From Tupaia tana (Eukaryota > Chordata > Mammalia > Scandentia > Tupaiidae), in assembly GCA_026018925.1 (NCBI GenBank), contig JAKSZU010000164.1, positions 186,001 to 250,000 of the forward strand: DNA of 64,000 bases. The letters are read 5' to 3'. Under the pieces are notes generated by a model, which did not search any database, was not told the DNA's origin, and worked only from the letters and a program-made list of their open reading frames with translations. Position numbers and translations under genes: made by a program. The first letter of the stretch is position 1, and each line of letters begins with the position of its first letter. Shown one piece after another: positions 9,278 through 20,839 of this stretch.

Positions 9278-12200
9278 GGTAGAATTTCTCTCTGGCTCTC
9301 AGCTCCATCTTTTGTTTTGTTAATAAGCCCTTCTGCTCCTTTCTCCCAGGCAGGAGAGTTGAGCCATTCTCTGAGAAGATTCCACATGGATACTGGGAAC
9401 TAGATATTTCAGGGCACAGGCGAAATGAAGATTTTCTACTCATAATTCAGCCTCCAGCAAGCAAAGCTAGTGTGGTAGGGAGCCCCTGTGGCCTTCTATC
9501 CCTGTCTCTGCGTCTCTGAGGTCTCTGTCTCTCTCTCCTCCAGTCTCCTGATTTTTTTTGGTAATTTTTCCTTTTTACGATTTTTTTAAAGGTAGAATTT
9601 CTCTCTGGCTCTCTGCTCCATTTTTGTTTTGTTAATAAGCCCTTCTGCTCCTTTCTCCCAGGCAGAAGAGTTGAGCCATTCTCTGAGAAGATTCCACATG
9701 GATACTGGGAACTAGATATTTCAGGGCACAGGCGAAATGAAGATTTTCTACTCATAATTCAGCCTCCAGCAAGCAAAGCTAGTGTGTTAGGGAGCCCCTC
9801 TGGTCTTCTATCCCTGTCTCTGTGTCTCTGAGGTCTCTGTCTCTCTCTGCTCCTGTCTCCTCATTTTTTTTTGGTAATTTTTCCTTTTTAGGATTTTTTT
9901 AAAGGTAGAATTTCTCTCTCGCTCTCAGCTCCATCTTTTGTTTTGTTAATAAGCCCTTCTTCTCCTATCTCCCAGGCAGGAGAGTGGAGCCATTCTCTGA
10001 GAAGATTCCACTTGGATACTGGGAACTATATTTCAGGGCACAGGCGAAATGAAGATTTTCTACTCATAATTCAGCCTCCAGCAAGCAAAGCTAGTGTGGT
10101 AGGGAGCCCCTCTGGCCTTCTATCCCTGTCTCTGTGTCTCTGAGGTCTCGGCTTCTCTCTGCTCCTGTCTCCTCAAGTTTTTTTGGTAATTTTTACTTTT
10201 TACGATTTTTTTAAAGGTAGAATTTCTCTCTGGCTCTCAGCTCCATCTTTTGTTTTGTTAATAAGCCCTTCTGCTCCTTTCTCCCAGGCAGGAGAGTTGA
10301 ACCATTCTCTGAGAAGGTTCCACATTGATACTGGGAACTAGATATTTCAGGGCACAGGCGAAATGAAGATTTTCTACTAATAATTCAGCCTCCAGCAAGC
10401 AAAGCTAGTGTGGTTGGGAGCCCCTCTGACCTTCTATAACTGTCTCTGTGTCTCTGAGGTCTCTGTCTCTCTCTGCTCCTGTCTCCTCATTTTTTTTGGT
10501 AATTTTTCCTTTTTACGATTTTTTAAAGGTCCAATTTCTCTCTGGCTCTCAGCTCCATCTTTTGATTTGTTAATAAGCCCTTCTGCTCCTTTCTCCCAGG
10601 CCGGAGAGTTGAGCCATTCTCTGAGAAGGTTCCTCCTGGATACTGGGAACTAGATATTTCAGGGCACAGGCGAAATGAAGATTTTCTACTCAAAATTCAG
10701 CTTCCAGCAAGAAAGCTCGTGTGGTAGATAGCCCCTCTGGACTTCTATCACTGTCTCTGTGTCTCTGAGGTATCTGTCTCTCTCTGCTCCTGTCTCCTCA
10801 TTTTTTTTGGTAATTTTTCCTTTTTACGATTTTTTAAAGGTACAATTTCTCTCTAGCTCTCAGCTCCATCTTTTGATTTGTTAATAAGCCCTTCTGCTCC
10901 TTTCTCCCAGGCTGGAGAGTTGAGCCATTCTCTGAGAAGGTTCCACTTGGATACTGGGAATTATATTTCAGGGCACAGGCGAAATGAAGATTTTCTACTC
11001 ATAATTCAGCCTCCAGCAAGCAAAGCTAGTGTGGTAGGGAGCCCCTCTGGCCTTCTATCCCTGTCTCTCTGTCTCTGAGGTCTCAGTTTCTCTCTGCTCC
11101 TGTCTCCTCATGTTTTTTTGGTAATTTTTCCTTTTTACGATTTTTTTAAAGGTAGAATTTCTCTCTGGCTCTCAGCTCAATCTTTTGTTTTGTTAATAAG
11201 CCCTTCTGCTCCTTTCTCCCAGGCAGGAGAGTTGAGCCATTCTCTGAGAAGATTCCACATGGATACTGGGAACTAGATATTTCAGGGCACAGGCGAAATG
11301 AAGATTTTCTACTCATAATTCAGCCTCCAGCAAGGAAATCTAGTGTGGTAGGCAGCCCCTCTGGCCTTCTATCCCTGTCTCTGTGTCTCTGAGGACTCTG
11401 TTTTTCTCTGCTTCTGTCTCCTCATTTTTTTTGGTAATTTTTCCTTTTTACGATTTTTTTAAAGGTAGAATTTCTCTCTGGCTCTCAGCTCCATCTTTTG
11501 TTTTGTTAATAAGCACTTCTGCTCCTTTCTCCCAGGGAGGAGAGTTGAGCCATTCTCTGAGAAGTTTCCACATGGATAGTGGTAACTAGGTATTTCAGGG
11601 CACAGGCGAAATGAAGATTTTCTACTCATAATTCAGCCTCCAGCAAGCAAAGCTAGTGTGGTAGGGAGCACCTCTGGACTTCTATCCCTGTCTCTGTGTC
11701 TCTGATGTCTCTGTCTCTCTCTGCTCCAGTCTCCTGATTTTTTTTGGTAATTTTTCCTTTTTACGATTTTTTTAAAGGTAGAATTTCTCTCTGGCTCTCT
11801 GCTCCATCTTTTGTTTTGTTAATAAGCCCTTCTGCTCCTTTCTCCCAGGCAGGAGAGTTGAGCCATTCTCTGAGAAGATTCCACATGGATACTGGGAACT
11901 AGATATTTCAGGGCACAGGCGAAATGAAGATTTTCTACTCATAATTCAGCCTCCAGCAAGCAAAGCTAGTGTGGTAGGGAGCCCCTGTGGCCTTCTATCC
12001 CTGTCTCTGCGTCTCTGAGGTCTCTGTCTCTCTCTGCTCCAGTCTCCTGATTTTTTTTGGTAATTTTTCCTTTTTACGATTTTTTTAAAGGTAGAATTTC
12101 TCTCTGGCTCTCTGCTCCATCTTTTGTTTTGTTAATAAGCCCTTCTGCTCCTTTCTCCCAGGCAGGAGAGTTGAGCCATTCTCTGAGAAGATTCCACATG

Positions 12201-13299
12201 GATACTGGGAACTAGATATTTCAGGGCACATGCAAAATGAAGATTTTCTACTCATAATTCAGCCTCCAGCAAGCAAAGCTAGTGTGTTAGGGAGCCCCTC
12301 TGGTCTTCTATCCCTGTCTCTGTGTCTCTGAGGTCTCTGTCTCTCTCTGCTCCTGTCTCCTCATATTTTTTGGTAATTTTTACTTTTTACGATTTTTTTA
12401 AAGGTAGAATTTCTCTCTCGCTCTCAGCTCCATCTTTTGTTTTGTTAATAAGCCCTTCTTCTCCTATCTCCCAGGCAGGAGAGTGGAGCCATTCTCTGAG
12501 AAGATTCCACTTGGATACTGGGAACTATATTTCAGGGCACAGGCGAAATGAAGATTTTCTACTCATAATTCAGCCTCGAGCAAGCAAAGCTAGTGTGGTA
12601 GGGAGCCCCTCTGGCCTTCTATCCCTGTCTCTGTGTCTCTGAGGTCTCGGCTTCTCTCTGCTCCTGTCTCCTCAAGTTTTTTTGGTAATTTTTACTTTTT
12701 ACGATTTTTTTAAAGGTAGAATTTCTCTCTGGCTCTCAGCTCCATCTTTTGTTTTGTTAATAAGCCCTTCTGCTCCTTTCTCCCAGGCAGGAGAGTTGAG
12801 CCATTCTCTGAGAAGGTTCCTCCTGGATACTGGGAACTAGATATTTCAGGGCACAGGCGAAATGAAGATTTTCTACTCAAAATTCAGCTTCCAGCAAGAA
12901 AGCTAGTGTGGTAGATAGCCCCTCTGGCCTTCTATCACTGTCTCTGTGTCTCTGAGGTATCTGTCTCTCTCTGCTCCTGTCTCCTCATTTTTTTTTGGTA
13001 ATTTTTCCTTTTTACGATTTTTTAAAGGTACAATTTCTCTCTAGCTCTCAGCTCCATCTTTTGATTTGTTAATAAGCCCTTCTGCTCCTTTCTCCCAGGC
13101 TGGAGAGTTGAGCCATTCTCTGAGAAGATTCCACTTGGATACTGGGAAATATATTTCAGGGCACAGGCGAAATGAAGATTTTCTACTCATAATTCAGCCT
13201 CCAGCAAGCAAAGCTAGTGTGGTAGGGAGCCCCTCTGGCCTTCTATCCCTGTCTCTCTGTCTCTGAGGTCTCAGTTTCTCTCTGCTCCTGTCTCCTCAT

Positions 13300-16200
13300 G
13301 TTTTTTTTGTAATTTTTCCTTTTTACGATTTTTTTAAAGGTAGAATTTCTCTCTGGCTCTCAGCTCAATCTCTTGTTTTGTTCATATGCCCTTCTGCTCC
13401 TTTCTCCCAGGCAGGAGAGTTGAGCTATTCTCTGAGAAGTTTCCACATGGATACTGGGAACTAGATATTTCAGGGCACAGGCGAAATGAAGATTTTCTAC
13501 TCATAATTCAGCCTCCAGCAAGCAAAGCTAGTGTGGTAGGGAGCCACTCTGGCCTTCTCTCCCTGTCTCTGTGTCTCTGAGGTCTATGTCTCTCTCTGCT
13601 CCTGTCTCCTCATTTTTTTTGGTAATTTTTCCTTTTTACGATTTTTTTAAAGGTAGAATTTCTCTCTGGCTCTCAGCTCCATCTTTTGTTTTGTTAATAA
13701 GCCCTTCTGCTCCTTTCTCCCAGGCAGGAGAGTTGAGCCATTCTCTGAGAAGCTTCCACATGGATACTGGGAACTAGATATTTCAGGGCACAGGCGAAAT
13801 GAAGATTTTCTACTCATAATTCAGCCTCCAGCAAGCAAAGCTAGTGTGGTAGTGAGCCCCTCTGGCCTTCTATCCCTGTCTCTGTGTCTCTGAGGTCTCT
13901 GTCTCTCTCTGCTCCTGTCTCCTCATTTTTTTTGGTAATTTTTCCTTTTTTACGATTTTATTAAAGGTAGAATTTCTCTCTGGCTCTCAGCTCCATCTTT
14001 TGTTTTGTTAATAAGCCCTTCTGCTCCTTTCTCCCAGGCAGGAGAATTGAGCCATTCTCTGAGAAGATTCCAAATGGATACTGGGAACTAAATATTTCAG
14101 GGCACAGGCGAAATGAAGATTTTCTACTCATAATTCAGCCTCCAGCAAGCAAAGCTAGTGTGGTAGGCAGCCCCTCTGGCCTTCTATCCCTGTCTCTGTG
14201 TCTCTGAGTACTCTGTCTCTCTCTGTTCCTGTCTCCTCATTTGTTTTTTGTAATTTTTCCTTTTTACGATTTTTTTTAAAGGTAGAATTTCTCTCTGGCT
14301 CTCAGCTCCATCTTTTGTTTTGTTAATAAGCCCTTCTGCTCATTTCTCCCAGGGAGGAGAGTTGAACCATTCTCTGAGAAGTTTCCACATGGATACTGGT
14401 AAATAGGTATTTCAGGGCACAGGCGAAATGAAGATTTTCTACTCATAATTCAGCCTCCAGCAAGCAAAGCTAGTGTGGTAGGGAGCCCCTGTGGCCTTCT
14501 ATCCCTGTCTCTGCGTCTCTGAGGTCTCTGTCTCTCTCTGCTCCAGTCTCCTGATTTTTTTTGGTAATTTTTCCTTTTTACGATTTTTTTAAAGGTAGAA
14601 TTTCTCTCTGGCTCTCTGCTCCATCTTTTGTTTTGTTAATAAACCCTTCTGCTCCTTTCTCCCAGGCAGGAGAGTTGAGCCATTCTCTGAGAAGATTCCA
14701 CATGGATACTGGGAACTAGATATTTCAGGGCACAGGCGAAATGAAGATTTTCTACTCATAATTCAGCCTCCAGCAAGCAAAGCTAGTGTGTTAGGGAGCA
14801 CCTCTGGTCTTCTATCCCAGTCTCTGTGTCTCTGAGGTCTCTGTCTCTCTCTGCTCCTGTCTCCTCATTTTTTTTGGTAATTTTTCCTTTTTAGGATTTT
14901 TTTAAAGGTAGAATTTCTCTCTCGCTCTCAGCTCCATCTTTTGTTTTGTTAATAAGCCCTTCTTCTCCTATCTCCCAGGCAGGAGAGTGGAGCCATTCTC
15001 TGAGAAGATTCCACTTGGATACTGGGAAATATATTTCAGGGCACAGGCGAAATGAAGATTTTCTACTCATAATTCAGCCTCCAGCAAGCAAAGCTAGTGT
15101 TGTAGGGAGCCCCTCTGGCCTTCTATCCCTGTCTCTGTGTCTCTGAGGTCTCGGCTTCTCTCTGCTCCTGTCTCCTCAAGTTTTTTTGGTAATTTTTCCT
15201 TTTTACGATTTTTTTAAAGGTAGAATTTCTCTCTGGCTCTCAGCTCAATCTCTTGTTTTGTTAATATGCCCTTCTGCTCCTTTCTCCCAGGCAGGAGAGT
15301 TGAGCTATTCTCTGAGAAGTTTCCACATGGATACTGGGAACTAGATATTTCAGGGCACAGGCGAAATGAAGATTTTCTACTCATAATTCAGCCTCCAGCA
15401 AGCAAAGCTAGTGTGGTAGGGAGCCACTCTGGCCTTCTCTCCCTGTCTCTGTGTCTCTGAGGTCTATGTCTCTCTCTGCTCCTGCGTCCTCATTTTTTTT
15501 GGTAATTTTTCCTTTTTACGATTTTTTTAAAGGTAGAATTTCTCTCTGGCTCTCAGCTCCATCTTTTGTTTTGTTAATAAGCCCTTCTGCTCCTTTCTCC
15601 CAGGCAGGAGAGTTGAGCCATTCTCTGAGAAGCTTCCACATGGATACTGGGAAGTAGATATTTCAGGGCACAGGCGAAATGAAGATTTTCTACTCATAAT
15701 TCAGCCTCCAGCAAGCAAAGCTAGTGTGGTAGTGAGCCCCTCTGGCCTTCTATCCCTGTCTCTGTGTCTCTGAGGTCTCTGTCTCTCTCTGCTCCTGTCT
15801 CCTCATTTTTTTTGGTAATTTTTCCTTTTTACGATTTTATTAAAGGTAGAATTTCTCTCTGGCTCTCAGCTCCATCTTTTGTTTTGTTAATAAGCCCTTC
15901 TGCTCCTTTCTCCCAGGCAGGAGAATTGAGCCATTCTCTGAGAAGATTCCAAATGGATACTGGGAACTAAATATTTCAGGGCACAGGCGAAATGAAGATT
16001 TTCTACTCATAATTCAGCGTCCAGCAAGCAAAGCTAGTGTGGTAGGGAGCCCCTGTGGCCTTCTATCCCTGTCTCTGCGTCTCTGAGGTCTCTGTCTCTC
16101 TCTGCTCCAGTCTCCTGATTTTTTTGGTAATTTTTCCTTTTTACGATTTTTTTAAAGGTAGAATTTCTCTCTGGCTCTCTGCTCCATCTTTTGTTTTGTT

Positions 16201-16780
16201 AATAAGCCCTTCTGCTCCTTTCTCCCAGGCAGGAGAGTTGAGCCATTCTCTGAGAAGATTCCACATGGATACTGGGAACTAGATATTTCAGGGCACAGGC
16301 GAAATGAAGATTTTCTACTCATAATTCAGCCTCCAGCAAGCAAAGCTAGTGTGTTAGGGAGCCCCTCTGGTCTTCTATCCCTGTCTCTGTGTCTCTGAGG
16401 TCTCTGTCTCTCTCTGCTCCTGTCTACTCATTTTTTTTGGTAATTTTTCCTTTTTAGGATTTTTTTAAAGGTAGAATTTCTCTCTCGCTCTCAGCTCCAT
16501 CTTTTGTTTTGTTAATAAGCCCTTCTTCTCCTATCTCCCAGGCAGGAGAGTGGAGCCATTCTCTGAGAAGATTCCACTTGGATACTGGGAATTATATTTC
16601 AGGGCACAGGCGAAATGAAGATTTTCTACTCATAATTCAGCCTCCAGCAAGCAAAGCTAGTGTGGTAGGGAGCCCCTCTGGCCTTCTATCCCTGTCTCTC
16701 TGTCTCTGAGGTCTCAGTTTCTATCTGCTCCTGTCTCCTCATGTTTTTTTGTTAATTTTTCCTTTTTACGATTTTTTTAA
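13300..16780. repeat. Higher-order unit present as a 6-mer then as a 5-mer lacking one monomer
   Basis: The block starting with CTCAATCTCTTGTTTTG and an ATATGCCC variant (near 13366 and 15246) is followed in both copies by a CTATGTCTC monomer and by one with ACGATTTTATTAAAGG and CCAAATGGATAC. In the first copy a B' monomer (about 14281-14591, GATACTGGTAAATAGG) comes next, then U and R. In the second copy U and R follow directly. Offsets are therefore about 1880 bp before the missing monomer and about 1563 bp after it, as expected for one monomer gained or lost by unequal exchange. Confidence 0.78.
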
Positions 16781-16782
16781 AG
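16472..16782 (+). repeat. Chimeric monomer, R in front and D behind
   Basis: The first ~110 bp are R-type (CTCTCGCTC, CTTCTTCTCC, GAGTGGAGCC). The rest is D-type (GAATTATATTTC and then GGTCTCAGTTTC in the next tract). The switch is somewhere in the shared stretch around 16560-16590, just upstream of GAATTAT. This is what a crossover or gene-conversion tract between mismatched monomers would leave. Confidence 0.75.
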
Positions 16783-19020
16783 GTAGAATTTCTCTCTGGC
16801 TCTCAGCTCAATCTTTTGTTTTGTTAATAAGCCCTTCTGCTCCTTTCTCCCAGGCAGGAGAGTTGAGCCATTCTCTGAGAAGATTCCACATGGATACTGG
16901 GAACTAGATATTTCAGGGCACAGGCGAAATGAAGATTTTCTACTCATAATTCAGCCTCCAGCAAGCAAAGCTAGTGTGGTAGGGAGCCCCTCTGGCCTTC
17001 TCTCCCTGTCTCTGTGTCTCTGAGGTCTCTGTCTCTCTCTGCTCCTGTCTCCTCATTTTTTTTGGTAATTTTTCCTTTTTAAGATTTTTTTAAAGGTAGA
17101 ATTTCTCTCTGGCTCTCAGCTCCATCTTTTGTTTTGTTAATAAGCCCTTCTGCTCCTTTCTCCCAGGCAGGAGAGTTGAGCCATTCTCTGAGAAGATTCC
17201 ACATGGATACTGGGAACTAATATTTCAGGGCACAAGCGAAATGAAGATTTTCTACTCATAATCCAGCCTCCAGCAAGCAAATCTAGTGTGGTAGGCAGCC
17301 CCTCTGGCCTTCTATCCCTGTCTGTGTGTCTCTGAGGACTCTGTCTCTCTCTGCTCCTGTCTCCTCATTTTTTTTTGGTAATTTTTCCTTTTTACGATTT
17401 TTTTAAAGGTAGAATTTCTCTCTGGCTCTCAGCTCCATCTTTTGTTTTGTTAATAAGCCCTTCTGCTCCTTTCTCCCAGGCAGGAGAGTTGAGCCATTCT
17501 CTGAGAAGATTCCACATGGATACTGGGAACTAGATATTTCAGGGCACAGGCGAAATGAAGATTTTCTACTAATAATTCAGCCTCCAGCAAGCAAAGCTAG
17601 TGTGGTAGGGAGCCCCTCTGACCTTCTATCCCTGTCTCTGTGTCTCTGAGGTCTCTGTCTCTCTCTGCTCCTGTCTCCTCATTTTTTTTGGTAATTTTTC
17701 CTTTTTTCGATTTTTTAAAGGTACAATTTCTCTCTGGCTCTCAGCTCCATCTTTTGATTTGTTAATAAGCCCTTCTGCTCCTTTCTCCCAGGCCAGAGAG
17801 TTGAGCCATTCTCTGAGAAGGTTCCTCCTGGATACTGGGAACTAGATATTTCAAGGCACAGGCGAAATGAAGATTTTCTACTCAAAATTCAGCTTCCAGC
17901 AAGAAAGCTAGTGTGGTAGATAGCCCCTCTGGCCTTCTATCCCTGTCTCTGTGTCTCTGAGGTATCTGTCTCTCTCTGCTCCTGTCTCCTCATTTTTTTT
18001 TTTGGTAATTTTTCCTTTTTACGATTTTTTAAAGGTACAATTTCTCTCTAGCTCTCAGCCCCATCTTTTGATTTGTTAATAAGCCCTTCTGCTCCTTTCT
18101 CCCAGGCTGGAGAGTTGAGCCATTCTCTGAGAAGATTCCACTTGGATACTGGGAATTATATTTCAGGGCACAGGCGAAATGAAGATTTTCTACTCATAAT
18201 TCAGCCTCCAGCAAGCAAAGCTAGTGTGGTAGGGAGCCCCTCTGGCCTTCTATCCCTGTCTCTCTGTCTCTGAGGTCTCAGTTTCTCTCTGCTCCTGTCT
18301 CCTCATGTTTTTTTGTTAATTTTTCCTTTTTACGATTTTTTTAAAGGTAGAATTTCTCTCTGGCTCTCAGCTCAATCTTTTATTTTGTTAATAAGCCCTT
18401 CTGCTCCTTTCTCCCAGGCAGGAGAGTTGAGCCATTCTCTGAGAAGATTCCACATGGATACTGGGAACTAGATATTTCAGGGCACAGGCGAAATGAAGAT
18501 TTTCTACTCATAATTCAGCCTCCAGCAAGCAAAGCTAGTGTGGTAGGGAGCCCCTCTGGCCTTCTCTCCCTGTCTCTGTGTCTCTGAGGTCTCTGTCTCT
18601 CTCTGCTCCTGTCTCCTCATTTTTTTGGTAATTTTTCCTTTTTACGATTTTTTTAAAGGTAGAATTTCTCTCTGGCTCTCAGCTCCATCTTTTGTTTTGT
18701 TAATAAGCCCTTCTGCTCCTTTCTCCCAGGCAGGAGAGTTGAGCCATTCTCTGAGAAGATTCCACATGGATACTGGGAACTAATATTTCAGGGCACAGGC
18801 GAAATGAAGATTTTCTACTCATAATCCAGCCTCCAGCAAGCAAATCTAGTGTGGTAGGCAGCCCCTCTGGCCTTCTATCCCTGTCTGTGTGTCTCTGAGG
18901 ACTCTGTCTCTCTCTGCTCCTGTCTCCTCATTTTTTTTTGGTAATTTTTCCTTTTTAAGATTTTTTTAAAGGTAGAATTTCTCTCTGGCTCTCAGCTCCA
19001 TCTTTTGTTTTGTTAATAAG
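16570..19020. repeat. Two copies of a 0.88-kb segment at 5-monomer spacing
   Basis: Bases 16570-17450 match about 18130-19020 at an offset of 1563-1564 bp. Both share GTTTTTTTGTTAATTTTT, CTCAATCTTTT or CTCAATCTTTTA, GGGAACTAATATTTC, CATAATCCAGCC and CCCTGTCTGTGTGTC. Homology ends at about 17450/19020, where the second copy changes to the B-type GCACTTCTGC. The first copy begins inside a chimeric R/D monomer and the second inside a true D monomer. Confidence 0.75.
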
Positions 19021-20839
19021 CACTTCTGCGCCTTTCTCCCAGGGAGGAGAGTTGAGCCATTCTCTGAGAAGTTTCCACATGGATAGTGGTAACTAGGTAT
19101 TTCAGGGCACAGGCGAAATGAAGATTTTCTACTCATAATTCAGCCTCCAGCAAGCAAAGCTAGTGTGGTAGGGAGGACCTCTGGACTTCTATCACTGTCT
19201 CTGTGTCTCTGATGTCTCTGTCTCTCTCTGCTCCTGTCTCCTCATTTTTGTGGTAATTTTTCCTTTTTACGGTTTTTTTAAAGGTAGAATTTCTCTCTGG
19301 CTCTCAGCTCCATCTTTTGTTTTGTTAATAAGCCCTTCTGCTCCTTTCTCCCAGGCAGGAGAGTTGAGCCATTCTCTGAGAAGATTCCACATGGATACTG
19401 GGAACTAGATATTTCAGGGCACAGGCGAAATGAAGATTTTCTACTCATAATTCAGCCTCCAGCAAGCAAAGCTAGTGTGTTAGGGAGCCCCTCTGGTCTT
19501 CTATCCCTGTCTCTGTGTCTCTGAGGTCTCTGTCTCTCTCTGCTCCTGTCTCCTCAATTTTTTGGTAATTTTTCCTTTTTAGGATTTTTTTAAAGGTAGA
19601 ATTTCTCTCTCACTCTCAGCTCCATCTTTTGTTTTGTTAATAAGCCCTTATTCTCCTATCTCCCAGGCAGGAGAGTTGAGCCATTCTCTGAGAAGTTTCC
19701 ACTTGGATACTGGGAACTATATTTCAGGGCACAGGCGAAATGAAGATTTTCTACTCATAATTTAGCCTCCAGCAAGAAAAGCTAGTGTGGTAGGGAGCCC
19801 CTGTGGCCTTCTATCCCTGTCTCTGTGTCTCTGAGTTCTCGGTTTCTCTCTGCTCCTGTCTCCTCATGTTTTTTTGGTAATTTTTCCTTTTTACGATTTT
19901 CTTAAAGGTAGAATTTCTCTCTGGCTCTCAGCTCCATCTTTTGTTTTGTTAATAAGCCCTTCTGCTCCTTTCTCCCAGGCAGGAGAGTTGAGCCATTCTC
20001 TGAGAAGATTCCACATGGATACTGGGAACTAGATATTTCAGGGCACAGGCGAAATGAAGATTTTCTACTCATAATTCAGCCTCCAGCAAGCAAAGCTAGT
20101 GTGGTAGGGAGCCCCTCTGGCCTTCTCTCCCTGTCTCTGTGTCTCTGAGGTCTCTGTCTCTCTCTGCTCCTGTCTCCTCATTTTTTTTGGTAATTTTTCC
20201 TTTTTACGATTTTTTTAAAGGTAGAATTTCTCTCTGGCTCTCAGCTCCATCTTTTGTTTTGTTAATAAGCCCTTCTGCTCCTTTCTCCCAGGCAGGAGAG
20301 TTGAGCCATTCTCTGAGAAGCTTCCACATGGATACTGGGAACTAGATATTTCAGGGCACAGGCGAAATGAAGATTTTCTACTCATAATTCAGCCTCCAGC
20401 AAGCAAAGCTAGTGTGGTAGGGAGCCCCTCTGGCCTTCTATCCCTGTCTCTGTGTCTCTGAGGTCTCTGTCTCTCTCTGTTCCTGTCTCATTTTTTTTGG
20501 TAATTTTTCCTTTTTACGATTTTATTAAAGGTAGAATTTCTCTCTGGCTCTCAGCTCCATCTTTTGTTTTGTTAATAAGCCCTTCTGCTCCTTTCTCCCA
20601 GGCAGGAGAATTGAGCCATTCTCTGAGAAGATTCCAAATGGATACTGGGAACTAAATATTTCAGGGCACAGGCGAAATGAAGATTTTCTACTCATAATTC
20701 AGCCTCCAGCAAGCAAAGCTTGTGTGGTAGGCAGCCCCTCTGGCCTTCTATCCCTGTCTCTGTGTCTCTGAGTACTCTGTCTCTCTCTGCTCCTGTCTCC
20801 TCATTTGTTTTTTGTAATTTTTCCTTTTTACGATTTTTT

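Larger units (their letters stand above)
7501..10626. repeat. Recent tandem duplication of a 5-monomer unit (A-U-R-G-K), offset 1563 bp
   Basis: Bases 7501-9063 match 9064-10626 almost perfectly at an offset of 1563 bp. They share private marks such as CTCCATTTTTGTTTTG (near 8054 and 9617), CAGAAGAGTTGAGCC and GGTTGGGAGCCCC. The few visible differences are GAGATCT/GAGGTCT, CTGCTCCAG/CTCCTCCAG and GGGCAGAGG/GGGCACAGG. The copy junction is visible near 9066, where a K monomer switches to type-A sequence in mid-unit. Confidence 0.88.
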
